Assembly: GCA_009760855.2 (NCBI GenBank)
Contig: WPIO01000070.1
Location: 1,001,501-1,065,500, forward strand
Direction of reading: 5' to 3'
Source of the DNA: Cristatella mucedo
Taxonomy: Eukaryota; Bryozoa; Phylactolaemata; Cristatellidae
DNA length: 64,000 bases
Below the pieces are notes generated by a model. It was not told the origin of the DNA and did not search any database. It saw nothing but the letters and a program-made list of their open reading frames with translations. The position numbers and the translations under genes are program-made. Positions 41,161-53,665 of the stretch are shown here, one piece after another; the first letter of the stretch is position 1; every line of letters begins with the position of its first letter.

Positions 41161-42215
41161 TAGAAGCAAAAGGTCAACGCCTTGTATTTCAAAGAGCGGC
41201 CGACAAAAAAAAGCGCACCTTGCGGTAAGTTACTACCGTTAGCCAGCGGCCACAGATGGTGTAACGAAACGTCGTGAAGGCCACAGGAAGAAGGCAATTG
41301 GAGCCAGTCAAAGGTGATGCCCCGCGCCCACCGGTCACCACTCCTTTTTTCCATCCGCGACCCGGCCGGGACTAGGCTTAAGAGGTAATTCCTTTCTGGT
41401 ACCGATACCTTCATTTTAATCTAGAATTTGTTCAATGAAACATGAGATAATTTTAAAATGGTGATTTTTAAACGCCATCGATAGGATTCTTGCTCGTAGA
41501 GTGCTTAGCGTCGTAGAGTTACAGGCCTCCATGTATTCATGCGCCGCGGCTCTGACCGCCATTCTGTCATCGATAACCTGGTCAATCGCTCGTTTCGCGC
41601 CCCTTTTGACTTTGACTGGTGCACAGTTCACCGAACGCCTACGTAACTGAGCCTTTGAGTTCGCTCCTAACCGGTTAGGGTCCAGAAACTAGGTTTCTTA
41701 CTTTACCCCCTGCCCTCCCCCCCTTATGCCGAGCCCCCCCCCTTACGCCGAGCCCCCCCCTTACGCCGAGCCCCCCCCCCCCGCGAGCACGCTATTGGAA
41801 TGTCGGAGTGCTGCAGATCGAGTGAGCTCGAGCAGCAGGTGCAGACTTACTAGCGCGGCGAAATGCTGCCGCTTGATCTTAATTCAAAGACACCCTTTTA
41901 GGCTAAGCTAGATTGGCTTTTTCAATATCTGAGATTCGCTCACTAACTCCCTTAGCAGCTGCTTAACGGCTGCTACCAAAAGCCACTCCTACCTCCTCCG
42001 ACCTCCAAAGCTATAACCTTCAGGGCTGCTCGCGTCGTCACGAATTGCTGAGCTCGATCGCACTTGGCTGACCGCGATATCAGTCTCGTCATGTTGTCGG
42101 GACCATGAGCTTGCTGTATTTTTCTCAAAGCCTTTTGTTGTCAGATCCTTTCTGGAATTCGAAGATCGCAGAGACCGAAACTAATTTTTTTAAACTTGAG
42201 CGTAATGATTGTAAT
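41161..42215. other. LLGL upstream region, nothing certain
   Basis: A - strand open frame at 41416-41631 (71 codons, VKVKRGAKRAIDQVIDDRM...) looks mildly coding-like and could be an upstream exon or chance. A C-rich triplicate of CCCCCCTTACGCCGAG lies at 41716-41782. Nothing else recognised. Confidence 0.3.
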
Positions 42216-42219
42216 CATG

Positions 42220-42292
42220 ACAATAATAATACAACTGTAAAGTGCCTTCAGAGAACAGAATTCCTTTCTAGGCGCTTTACAGATGCTGTATA
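42220..42292 (-). mobile_element. LINE-B 3' tail
   Basis: AATAATAATACAACTGTAAA, GTGCCTTCAGAGAACAGAAT, CTAGGCGCTTTACAG. Confidence 0.6.
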
Positions 42293-43630
42293 GAAAGCCT
42301 TACTAAATGATCTATGGTAACATCCGAATGCTTCGTTGATGCCCACTGTTGAGATACCGACGCAAGGGCTTTTTCTAGCTTGCCTTTTTTGTTATTCCTT
42401 TTCTCTTGCTTTTCGATCCACTTCTCCTTCTTATATTCTATTATGTATTTATAGATCTATTATATTCTATTCTTACGACTTTCATTTTTCTTATAAGGAC
42501 TCGGGAGTTGAACCGAAGTACGCAGGTCTCATTAGTGGTACAAATCGTGGAGATCATACAGCTGCAGCCAGCGTGTGCACAGCGACTCCTGTCGCTCCGT
42601 TCGCTCGGTCCGAACGCTTAAAAATGTGTACGGTCACTGGGAGGAGCGCTTTTACAGTCATTCTGACACACTTAACTTGACTACAATTTCAGTTCTAAAT
42701 GAACAGTTATGCTCTGGGCAATAAATAATTTCAGCTCATTAAAATGTTTGAACTGACACTGATTTAAAAAGGACGTCCAAACGAGTCAAATGATAACACA
42801 ATATAGCGAATAAGGGAGCTCCTTCCAATGAAGATTTAAGCTGCTACGGGGGTTCTGGTCTCGGTAGCGTAGCAAAGACCAGTACAGTTACAAGGCTGCG
42901 AAAGACGAGCATTTTCTGGAGACTGAAAATACTCCTTATACCTCAGCGACCAAGGCGCGAACAAATTCTCCGATAGCAAGAAATATTGAAAATATAGTCG
43001 AAACGGGTCTTTGAAGCAGCGATACATCGGCGTTCAGTTTCGCAAACTTTTGCTAAAACGGATGAGGTCGAGGATTTGTCAGAGGCAAACATCTGCAAAC
43101 TGGACTCGCTAAGTCTGACTGTGAGCCGGCACGAGTGTTTAAAAAAGTGTTCTCGATCCCATGCACAGCTCTGCCATGCATAGAATGTGAATGGATTTCA
43201 GGTTGCTGTTTTGCAGAAATCTCACTGCCAGCTCGATTTTCCTCCGAAGTTCCTCCGGGCTCCCCTGGATTTAAGGCTGAGAAGGTGAAGTGGCAGTCAT
43301 TCCAAGCGCTGCTGTTCCGAATGCAAATGGGACATGAGAAATTATCTCTGTGGATAGGGTGTCTGGTAACTGTTTAACGGTAACAGTAGTAAAGTAATTT
43401 TTCACCCGAAATCAAAAAGAGTAAACATTGTTTAGTTCAACTGTTGTGCTGTTTCTAGCGGAAATCTTTAAACAAAAAGATACTACAAATAAAGCTCTGA
43501 CGTTCATAATGGTTATGAAATATGTAACGGACAAAGTTCTTTACATTTATTTTTAATGGTTTAGTGATTTGTTATGACTTTATAAAATTGGCCAAACAAA
43601 TAAAATAAAGTACGATTTTGCAAAAATTAA
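42293..43630. other. AT-rich intergenic DNA, nothing recognised
   Basis: Short open frames only. No exon pattern, repeat or RNA gene could be supported. Confidence 0.4.
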
Positions 43631-43634
43631 GTAG

Positions 43635-44468
43635 GATATAGTAATAATAATAATAAATGTGATATAGCTCGATCAGACAACTCAATTTCTTTCCAGGTAC
43701 TTTTATTTGCTGCAAAGGAAGCACGATCAAATGGTGAGTAGTATGCCCAATAAACAACAAGATAAACACGGTTATGGGTGGCATGCACAGGGTCAGCATG
43801 CACAGGGTCAGCATGCAAGTTTGGTTAGTGGTAGCTTGCACAGTGTCAGCACGAATAAGCACGTAAAAGACGAATCTTTTGGACCCACTACATGCTGTGA
43901 TAAATAGATGCGTTTTTAGTTTCTATTTAAATGTGGACAACTCAGATGTTGTTACAAATATTGAGAGTGAATTCCAGGCTTTGGGAGCATGCGAACTGAA
44001 GGCACGGTCTCCAAAGGATTTGAGATTTGTACGAGGTATGGGTTAACGATTAGATCCCGAAAAGCGAGTGGTACGTTTCTTAGCCTGTTGGGGGAGTAGA
44101 TCTGATAGGTAGACTGGAGCCAGAGAAGGAAGAGACCTAAAAGTGAGAGACAAAACCTTGAAGTCCGTGCGTCGCTTGGCTGTGAGCCATTGCAAGTTGG
44201 CGAAAAGTGGTGTGATGTCGAAACTGTGACATTCACGACAGACAAGCCAAGCTGCAGAGTTTTGCACCAGCTGTTAGCGGCTGATTGCACAGGCCGGTAG
44301 ACCAGCAAGCAGTGAGTTACAAAAGTGGAGACGGAATGTCACAAATTCATGGACCAATTTAGACTTGGTGTCCTTGTCTAAGCAAGTCCGAATTTCAGCA
44401 AGGTTATGTAGCTGAAAGTAGGCAGACTTGACGATGGGGCTGGTGTGGTTGTCTAACAAATTAAATAT
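43635..44468 (-). mobile_element. LINE-B copy, 5' truncated, frameshifted
   Basis: The 3'UTR (43640-43870) is followed by the reverse transcriptase C-terminal third on the - strand, with RTCLDKDTKSKLVHEFVTFR and NSAAWLVCRECHSFDITPLF. It also carries a duplicated CATGCACAGGGTCAG element. Several frameshifts. Confidence 0.85.
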
Positions 44469-44479
44469 AATCAAAACTA

Positions 44480-45650
44480 AACAAATTAATTAACTGATCT
44501 TGTTGCATCAACAAATACCGATTTTTTGAGCCATATACTCGGGAATACAGTTTGGGAATGCACCGAAAAACGAAAGAATCCAATTATATGTGAGCTAGAA
44601 GGTCGAGCGTTTCTCGTCCATTGCAGGATTCTCTTCCGAAAACCGAAGCTCTTGCGAACATCGTACACGGATGTAGCCGATGTAGCTGCGACCTGTTTAA
44701 AGCTTATCTGTTCGTTGTTTGACCGTAGTGCGTAAGAAATTACGTGCCTACGGCCGTCTAGACGCTTAACGCTTGGGGCTGGTACCGCCACGCCGGCGGC
44801 GGCAAGTAACCTGCTTTTTAGCTATGATCGAGCGATATGATCTATTGTCCCTTCGTTATCATTGTTCAAATGCATTCCTAAATGTTGCCGCTGTTGCTAC
44901 GGTCCGTGAACTATGCATAAGCAAGAGAAAAGTGCTCGAGAGCCAACGCGGGGTCGGGAGCTGAGTTCCCACTCGCTTGGAATTCCTTGGCATTGTCTCG
45001 AATCGCTCAGCGTGTCCACCCTCAAGCGTCGCAGTGAATCTCTCTAACTTAGTGGTCATCCATCAGGCCTACTGTTACTCCGGCGCCCAACTTAATGCTA
45101 GTCTTGGGAATCTTCGTTCGTTCAACGTGCAATGAATCCGAATTAATTAGCGATCTTATTTCGGAAAAAAAGGCCTCGACCTGCTCGCCAAGACCGAAAC
45201 TTGGCTAAAATCCGTAAACTGCCAGACTATAGCCGATGCAAACCCGCAGGCTTCTCCCTTTTACATCCACGCAGGCTGCCATTCGAAGAAAGCGAAGAAC
45301 CGCCACACCCCCCCGAATAGGCCGAACCTGCTGATGATATTCGACGGGCCCCCCCCCCGAACCGACGCGCACCTGCGCCGCTGCCGCACGAAGAAGGCGG
45401 AGGTTATAATTTAAGCATTGCCCAACCGCCAGTGCACCGCGGCCGTAGCGCTGTCCCCCGCCCACCCATTAACCTGCCGCTTATCTCCCGGGATAATGGC
45501 GAGGCTCGGACCGGCGCGCGGGTCATTGCAGTGGACAATTAAAAAGGTCACGAATGCATTTCAGTCGCGGCGGGTCAAATGGTCTGCGCAAATGCAGCGC
45601 CAGCGCGTGCTTTGCTGACGCGAGCTCAAGCTAGCCTCTAACCCCCAAAA
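44480..45650. other. Mixed intergenic DNA; possible LINE-B endonuclease start
   Basis: At about 45105-45215 the + strand reads SLGNLRSFNV, then after a frameshift ISEKK-GLDLLAKTETWL, which resembles the start of a LINE AP-endonuclease (NARSL...DLLAITETWL). The 45240-45620 part is GC-rich and not LINE-like. The link to the element starting at 45655 is inferred. Confidence 0.35.
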
Positions 45651-46002
45651 CTATCGAGTCGAGTCGTCATTATTACACGCACGTCCTTTAATTTCAAGCT
45701 GCTTGAAGTCCCCTCGAAGCAATCTTTCGTCGAATCTGTTGTTCTGAGCTCATCCGACAGCAAGCTACCAATCGCGGTGACTGCTGTCCATCGTTCTCTA
45801 GTTACCTAGTCATCCTTTATCTCAGATTTATCTGATTTCATTTCAATTCTTTGTGCAAGAAATCGATCCTTTTTCGTTACGGGTGATTTCGAGATTCAAT
45901 TTGAAAACTTATCTGACGCCTTCAGCACCGAGTTTTGTGCACTAACTGACTCTTTATCTCTCGTGGCTCATGAGAATTACCTTACTCACATCACGGATAA
46001 TG

Positions 46003-46745
46003 TAATGTATCTCCGTCTGTAACTCCACAAAGTCATAAGAATCATGTGGGTGTTACGAAGGAAAGTTTTTTATAGCGCACTCACAGCCTAAGCGGCTTTC
46101 GGTACGCATTCGGTTGCCAACAGACTTCGTCTCACGCAAAAAAAGAGAAAGTGGGAAGCATAGCAGAGTCAGGAGAGCAGTTGAGGTAGTGAGTAGCATG
46201 GAAGTAGCAGCTCAGGACCGCTGAAAAGAAGGAGCCATAGTCGGCAGTAGGAGAGTAGTTGTCGTTGCGTAAGAATTGTGGAAGCGAGTCCCACAGTCTA
46301 GGACCTGCAGAACTAAAGCTTCTATCGCCAACGGTCTTTAAGCGGAGGAATGGAACAGCTAATTTATTGTCCACACAGGACCTGAGGGTACGAGGAGGCT
46401 GAAACTGGTGCAACAGTTCAGCTAGGTATGGAGGAGCCAAGCCGTGGCGGGCCTGGTGGGTCAGCGTAAGAACTTTGCTCTGCATTCGTTGATCAACCGG
46501 CATCCTGACTCTTTTAGCAAAGGAGACACGTGGTCAAACCTCTAGGACTTGAAGACTAGCCTTGCAGCCATATTCATAGTCAACTGCAGTGGCCTAATAG
46601 CTCTCTTTAGCAGCCCAGCCAAAAGGGAATTACAATAATAAAGCCGAGACAGAACAAGGGAGCTAGTTAAATTTTCCTACAAGCAACTGTGGGTGACAAC
46701 TCCTAATCTTGGATAGGGATTGGACGTGGTGGCAGACTGCAGAAG
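46003..46745 (-). mobile_element. LINE-A copy nested in the LINE-B endonuclease
   Basis: Begins with the reversed LINE-A terminus (TAATGTATCTCCGTCTGTAA) and runs through the C-terminal coding region (HQARHGLAPPYLAELLHQFQ, SLPQFLRNDNYSPTADYG) to about the RT thumb. The two flanks are consecutive parts of LINE-B. Confidence 0.88.
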
Positions 46746-49002
46746 CAGACTTCTGAATCACATGCTCGAATCACATGTTCTGCTTATCTGACCACATGCA
46801 GATCTCATTACTAGCCTACAACGTGTGCCCTTCTCGTCATCTAAAATCACCTGTAAATCGCGAAACATCAAAACCCTTGGCATCAATGCTGTCCGTCCGA
46901 GAATATGCGAATAGAGGCTTCGCCTCTGCTGACCAATCTCTCCTCCAACTGGTCATCATTGATAGATTGCTATAAAACGACAGTAGCTGAAAAACTCGAC
47001 GTGTTTGCACCTCTGACTAAGCGAACTTTGAGCCCTCGTCCAGACGGCCTTCGGTTTACGGCAGATATTAAACTAGCTAGATCTACTAAGTGCAAGCTTG
47101 AAAAATCATACAAGATATCAGGACTGACTGTCTGTCCATCGACAGGCATACGAGGACTACTGTAAATCGTACCAATCGATCCTAGCAAAGGCTAAGTCTT
47201 ACTTCTATAAAAACATTGATGATTCACAGATTCCCAATCCAAAAATGCTGATGTCGACGATCAACCATCACTTTAGCCCGGGTTAGCTCCTTACATAGTG
47301 ATCATCCTTGTGATGATAATTGCTGATCGATTCTCTAAATTCTTTGTTAACAAGACAAGTTCAGTGAGTCCGTCCCTAAGATGGCAGCCTCCCCCATCCT
47401 GCCCCTCAATTCCACGCAGCACCTCAATGTCTACATCCAGAAGGAGGCCACCAATGACCTCGTTCTGAAGCTCATATCCCAATAAAAAAGGCAGCTAGTC
47501 ATCTAGACCCTCTTCTCACTGTCCTGCTTCTAAGATGCATTGATCTGCTGCTGCCATGCATAACTAACATAGATATGTCATTAGCCTAAGGTCACGTTCC
47601 AGCACCTGTCGAAAAGGCTGTAGGTAGGCCACTACTCAAGAAACCAACACTAGACCAAGAGTACTTGAGCAAATTCTGCCCATTCTTCCTTCTACCGTTC
47701 TAATCAAAGGCACTGGGACAAGTCATGGCAAACCAGCTAAACTCATATATTGAAACTTCAAACCTTGCAAGTAACTGGATTTAGAGCTAATCACTCCATA
47801 GAATCTGAATTGCTTCGGGTGCATAATGGCCTAATTGGGAATTCAGACATTGATAGAGTCTGCTTGCGTGTTTTGCTCGGTCTTTCGATAGCTTTTGATA
47901 CTATCGATACCAAGTTCTTCTTGAGCGCCTCTAATCTCGCCTGGTCATCACTGGCACTGCACTGCACTGGTTGAGGTAGTATCTCAGTAGGAGACTCCAG
48001 TGCATTGATGTGAATGGATACAGGTCATCCAAGGAACCTCTGAAAAATGAGGTAACTCAGGACTCTGTGCTTGGTCCTGTTCTTTTCACGGTTTATACTC
48101 TTGCCGATGTGATTATTAAGCACAATCTAGACTTTCACTTCTATGCGGATTACACTCAGTTGTACCTTTGCTTTGATCCCTCCCAGCCCTCCAGTACGTC
48201 GAATTTTCTCAACCCCTTTCTTGCATGTATTGATGACATTCGCACGTGGATGGCAGCAAACATTCTTTTACTGAATAATGATACAGCCAACTTACTGATT
48301 ATGGGCAAACTAAGTGCGATTCAGAAATGGGAAAGGCTAACGCTCAAAATTGGCTCTGCCAGCATATCTCCTGTTGAATCAGCTCGAAATCTAGGCGTCC
48401 TTTTCCAAAGTGACCTATCATTAGACGACCACTTCAGCTCCCCAGTCAAAGCTGCCTACTTTGAGCTACATAATGTTGCTATAATTCGGGCTTGCTTAGA
48501 CAGGGACACCAATTATAAATTGGTCTATGCATTTGTGACATCCCCTCTTGACTTAATAATAATAATAAGGACTTCTGTAACTCACTGCTTGCTGGTCTAC
48601 CGATCTGTGCAATCAAGTGCTTGCAGCTGATGCAAAACTCTGCAGCTAGGCTTGTTTGTCGAGAGCGGTGCAGTTGCTACACCACATCACTTCTCGCCGA
48701 CCTGCACTGGCTACTAGTCAAGCAACGCATCGGCTTCAAGGTTTTGTCCCTCATTTTTAGGCCCCTACATTCTTTGGCTCCAGTCTACCTTTCAGATCTT
48801 CTCCCACATCAGGCTAAGCATCGTATCACCTGCTTTTCGGAATCTAATTGCTTACCTATACCTCGTACAAACCTCAAATCCTTTCTTTGGAGGCCGTTCC
48901 TTTAGAGTTCATATGCTCACAAAGCCTGGAACTCACTTCCGATTTACGTCACGATATCCCCTAACTTGACCACATTTAAAAAGAAACTAAAATGCATGTA
49001 TT

Positions 49003-50183
49003 TATAATAATAATAATAATAATAATTCACTTGATAAAGCGCCCTCAGAGAACTTAATCTCTCTCTAGGCGCTTTCAATTTGCTGTAAAGTGAAATGCAA
49101 TGGAATGGTAAGTAAAATCATGCTTGAAAAACAAACGAAATGAATAACATGGTTAGGGGTGACATGCACAGGGTCAGCATGCAAATGTGGTTAGTGGCAG
49201 CATGCACAGTGTCAGCACGCATAAGCACATCAAGGACGAATCACAGGGACCCACTAAATGCTGTCCTAAATAGGTGTGTTTTTAGGTACCCTTTAAATGT
49301 GGCCAGGTCAGGGGATGTTCTGACGCAGGTCGAGAGAGAGTTCCAGGCTTTGGGAGCATATGAACTAAATGCACGGTCTCCAAAGGATTGACGGTTTGTA
49401 TGAGGTATTTCTAGACTGTTGGATCCCGAAAAGCGGGTGGTACGATGCTTGGCCTGATGGGGTAGTATATCTGACAGGTAGGCTGGAGCCATAGAATGAA
49501 GTGACCTACAAGTGAGCGACAAAACTTTGAAGTCAATCCGTTGCTTGACTGGGAGCCAGTGCAGGTCGGCGAGAAGTGGAGTAACGTGGCAACTGCAACG
49601 CTCATGACAGACAAGCCTAGCTGCAGAGTTTAGCACCAGCTGCAACCGCCTGATCGCACATGCCAGTAGGCCAGTAAGCAGTGAGTTGCAGAAGTCGAGA
49701 CGGGATGTCACAAATGCATGGACCAACTTAGACGTGGTATCTTTATCTAAACAAGCCCGAATTTTAGCAATGTTATGAAGCTGAAAATAGGCGGATTTGA
49801 CTGTGGAGCTGATATGGTCGTCTAACGAGAGGTCGCTTTGGATTATGACACCTAGATTTCGAGCTGATTCAACTGGAGATATGCTGGCAGAGCCAATTTT
49901 GAGAGTCAGCCTTTCCAATCTCTGGATCACATTGGGTTTGCCCATAACTAGTAAGTTAGTTTTATCATCGTTAAGTTTTAGAAAATTTGCTGCCATCCAT
50001 GTGCGGATGTCATCAATGCATGCAGCTAGTGAGTTTAGAGAATTTGAGGTGCTCGAAGGCTGGGAGGGATCAAAGCAAAGGTACAACTGAGTGTCATCTG
50101 CATAGAAGTGAAAGCCTAGATTGTGCTTGGCAATCACATCAGCAAGAAGCAGAGTATAAACCGTGAAAAGAACCGGACCTAGC
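49003..50183 (-). mobile_element. LINE-B copy, best-preserved RT C-terminal ORF, nested in another LINE-B
   Basis: A 314-codon open frame (49241-50185) starts within LGPVLFTVYT and includes the intact active site [10 protein letters not shown], the thumb (LARNLGVIIQSDLSLDDHIS) and the C-terminus KSFGDRAFSSY... TAFSGSL, followed by a full 3'UTR with a (TAA)n end at 49003. It is 5' truncated, so not autonomous. It is flanked by ATTTAT on both sides and lies inside the + strand copy. Confidence 0.93.
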
Positions 50184-50877
50184 ACTTTAATTTATCACAG
50201 CATATAGAAGGTCCACGTGATTCGTTCTTTATGTGCTTATGCATGCTGCCACCAACCACACTGGCATGCTGACACTGTGCATGTCACAACTAACAATGTT
50301 ATGCTTGTCATTAAACACGCCACCACCCCTCGATTGTGCTTCCCTTGCAGCAAATGCAAAGTGCCCAGAGATTGAGTTCTCTGAAGATGCTGTATCAAAT
50401 GTATTATTATTATAAGTGTTATTATTGATAACCAACACATAAAGAAACTATTGGGTGATCGGCTTTAAATTTTCTGTAGACTGAGCCTCTAGAAGAGTGA
50501 AGGCAAACGATAAAAATTTGAAAGAAGACACGATAAGTTTTTTTAAAACCAATCCCGTCTTCACAAGTGGAGCATCGATTTTAAGCTCTGTGATGAACAA
50601 CGATTCTGTTTTTAGCAGCCTTAAAGAGGCTGTGAAGCCTGTGACTTTGAGGTCTGTAACCTTGCAGTATGTGACCACCATTAAAGCTTATGGCCTGGAA
50701 GCCTGTGGGCAGCATGAATGAGGCAGCATGGATGAGGCCCGGCTGCTTTGTAGTCTTGTCGGCTTCTTTATAGTTCTGTCGCAGCTGAGGAGGCCAACAT
50801 TGATTGAGTAGGTAATTACAATTAAATATAAGAATGATAAGCTAGTTTCATAGCCTCTTAAGGGAACCAAATCTCTT

Positions 50878-51062
50878 TAATAATAATAATAATAACAATA
50901 AAAATGCACTTGATAAAGCGCCCTCAGAGAACTCTTTCTAGGCGCTTTACATTTGCCGCAAAGTGAAATGCAATTGAATGGTAAGTAAAATCATGCTTGA
51001 AAAACAAACAAAATGAATAATATGGTTTGGGGTGACATGCACTGGGTCAGCATGCAAATCTT
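50878..51062 (-). mobile_element. LINE-B 3'UTR fragment
   Basis: (TAA)n, CACTTGATAAAGCGCCCTCA, GGCGCTTTACATTTGCCGCA, TGACATGCACTGGGTCAGCA. Confidence 0.88.
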
Positions 51063-51275
51063 TCAAGTCACTTTACATAGGATGGAAAGAAAGTATATCG
51101 ATTGATTAGTGAGAAAAATGGAAAGTTTTGCCAAGCATAAGCACAAAAAGGACAATTCCCATGCATACCCTGTGACGAACAAGTGGGCTTGGTAGAACAT
51201 AAATCTTTGTCAGGGGTCGAGGTTTCAATTCCGATGCAACACAAGCGGCTTTTCTTTCTTTCCAGCTCCGGAGAC

Positions 51276-51400
51276 TGAAACAATAATAATAATAATAATA
51301 ATAACAATAATACATTTTATATCACCTTCAGAGAACTCAATCTCTTTCTAGGCACTTTACATTTGCTGCAAAGGAAGCATGATGGAATGGTTAGTGGTAG
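51276..51400 (-). mobile_element. LINE-B 3' tail fragment
   Basis: (TAA)n followed by CACCTTCAGAGAACTCAATC and GGCACTTTACATTTGCTGCA. Confidence 0.8.
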
Positions 51401-52872
51401 CAAGACATCACATAGGGCTATGATTGCATATGTAACATCCGTCCCGACTCCTGCAAGTCACTGTTTTCTGTTCTACCGACCTGTACAAAAGATGCTTACA
51501 GTTACTGCAAAACTCTGCAGCTTATCTGTCGTGAGCGGCACAGTGGATACATTACACCACTTCTCGCCGAACTGCACTGGCTCCCAATCAAGCAGCCATT
51601 GACTTCAAGGTTCTGTCACTCACGTTTACGTCCCTTTATTATCTGGCTCCAACCTACCTATCAAATCTACTCACCCACCAGGCTAGGCATCGTACCACCA
51701 GCTTTTCCGAATCAGCTTGTTTACCTACACCTCGCTCGAACCTCGAATCTTTAGGAGGCCGTACATTGAGTTCTTATACTCCCAAAGCCTGGAACTCACG
51801 TCGAGTGGCACCACGGAATCCCCTGACTTAAAAACATGTAAAAAGAAGCTAAAAACGCACCTGATTATCGTTGCATTTAGTGGTTACCTATTATTCATCC
51901 TTTGCAATAATAATAATAAAAATATTAATGCACTTGATAAAGCGCCCTCAGAGAACTCAATCTCTTCCTAGGCGTTTTACATTTGCTGCAAAGGGAAACA
52001 CGATTGAATCGTGAGTAATATCATGTTTGATAAACAACATGAACAACATAGTTAGGGGTTACATGCACAGGGTCAGCATGCAAATGTGGTTAGTGGCAGC
52101 ATGCACAGTATCAGCACGCATAAGCACATGAAAGACGAATCACAGGGACCCACTAAATGCTATCCTAAATAGGTGTGCTTTAAGTTCTTTTTAAATGTGG
52201 TCAAGTCAAGGGATGTTCTGACGCAAGTCGGGAGGGAGTTCCAGGCTTTGGGAGCATGCAAACTAAATCCAAGGTCTCCAAAGGATTTGAGGTTTGTATG
52301 GGGTATTGGTAAACTGTTGGATTCCGAAAAGCGGGTGGTACGATGGTTGGCCTTTTGGGGGAGTAGATCTGAGAGATGCTGGAGGCTGGAGCCAAAGAAT
52401 GAAGTGACCTATAATAAAGCGACAAAACTTTGAAGTCGATCTGTTGCTTGACTGGTCGCCAGTGCAGGTCAGCGAGAAGTGGTGTGATGTCGCAACTGAG
52501 ACGTTCTCGACAGACAAGCCTAGCTGCAGAGTTTTTCACAAGCTGTAAACGCCTGTATGCCAGTAAGCAGCGAGTTACAGAAATCAAGTCGGGATGTCAC
52601 AAATGCATGGACCAATTTAGTCGTGGTATCCTTATCTAAACAAGCCCGAATTTTAGCAATGTTATGTAGCTGCTTATGTGTGCTGATACTGTGCATGCTG
52701 CCACTAACCATATTTGCATGCTAACCTTGTGCATGTCACCTAACCGTAATATGCTTGTTGACATTGTGCATGCCACCACTAACCATACGATCGTGCTTCC
52801 TTTACAGCCTATGTTAAATGCCTAGAAAGAGTTACAGTTCTCTGATTCCGCTATACAAATGCGTTTTTATTA
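51401..52872 (+). mobile_element. LINE-B copy split by an inverted LINE-B insertion
   Basis: RT C-terminal part 51401-51906 (AYVTSV..., then KTHLIIVAFSGYL) and the matching 3'UTR 52671-52872 (GCTTATGTGTGCTGATACTG ... TAAATGCCTAGAAAGAGTTA, GCTATACAAATG). The two halves are contiguous in the family consensus. Confidence 0.85.
51907..52670 (-). mobile_element. LINE-B copy nested in LINE-B, opposite strand
   Basis: 3'UTR then the RT C-terminal part on - (KIRACLDKDTTTKLVHAFVT, SAARLVCRERLSCDITPLLA), 5' truncated at about the thumb; frameshifts present. Confidence 0.88.
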
Positions 52873-53660
52873 TTGTTATAGCGCTGAGTATGGGTTACCA
52901 TGAGCGATGCATCAGGCTAAGCATTCTGGATCGATCTCAGCCTTTACGTTTTAAAATGCATACGTCGTGAGGCGTAGATCTATTAGTGACAGATAGGTCT
53001 GGGGGTTTGGAAACGTACCATTTAATCTCGATCTCACAAATAATAACTACCTCCAGAATTCTACCCGGCCAACTTCGACCCAGAGCCCGGTTCCTATTTA
53101 AGCACATCGCCCGAGCCACTGAGGGGATGTCACCCCTATGTATCAGGAAGCATCACACTTGACCCTGCCAGCAGACAACTTTGCCAACCTGGTTGGCTGC
53201 TTTAGAACGTAGCAGGCCTGCAAAACTTTTTAAGTAGCCTCTGCTTATATGGATAAATAAAGCCATGCTTACTAAAAGCTTTGCCGATTGATACTATATT
53301 CGTCACTCGGCACACGGTCCAACCACGCTTGGACGGCCATATTGTTTGTATTAAAACATCAAGTCCAGCAAGCAAGCAAGCATTAACATTTAACATTAAC
53401 AATTAACAGATTAACATAAGGATTGAATGTAAATCGCAATACTACCGTGAGTGTATAATGAAATGCTAGCATCCATGATCAGCCAGATTATGACTGTTTC
53501 TAGTGCCTCTTCCTTTCCTGTGTCTAGAAAGTGCTTTAGTTATTTTAGGGTGCTATACGAATTTTGTGTTATAGTTATTGTTATTACTATCATCAATTTT
53601 AATATTATTAGTAGTTCCCGAGCTATAAACAGTTACACAGTTACAGTTACGCGAAATTAC
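52873..53660. other. Intergenic DNA, nothing recognised
   Basis: No exon-like frame or known repeat. AACATTAACA-type simple sequence near 53385-53415. Confidence 0.4.
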
Positions 53661-53665
53661 ACGCT

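Larger units (their letters stand above)
45655..50430 (+). mobile_element. LINE-B, long copy with endonuclease and reverse transcriptase, interrupted twice
   Basis: Non-LTR retrotransposon. Order on +: AP-endonuclease C-terminal part (VTGDFEIQF, LVAHENYLTHITDN) to 46002; LINE-A insertion; linker (SDHMQISLL, PRPDGLRFTADIKLARSTK) from 46746; reverse transcriptase from about 47750 (LGPVLFTVYT; active site YADYTQLYL); C-terminus to 48999; an inverted LINE-B insertion; then its own 3'UTR 50184-50430, ending in an ATT repeat. Many stops and frameshifts, and the second catalytic Asp of YADD is Tyr, so it is dead. Confidence 0.85.

Noticed and set aside
44773-45059. Overlapping 63-66 codon frames on both strands
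   Set aside because: No domain, no splice sites and no start context; consistent with chance.
49241-50185. A functional reverse transcriptase gene
   Set aside because: Although the 314-codon frame is intact with YADD, it lacks the endonuclease and the N-terminal RT domains; it is a 5'-truncated LINE copy.
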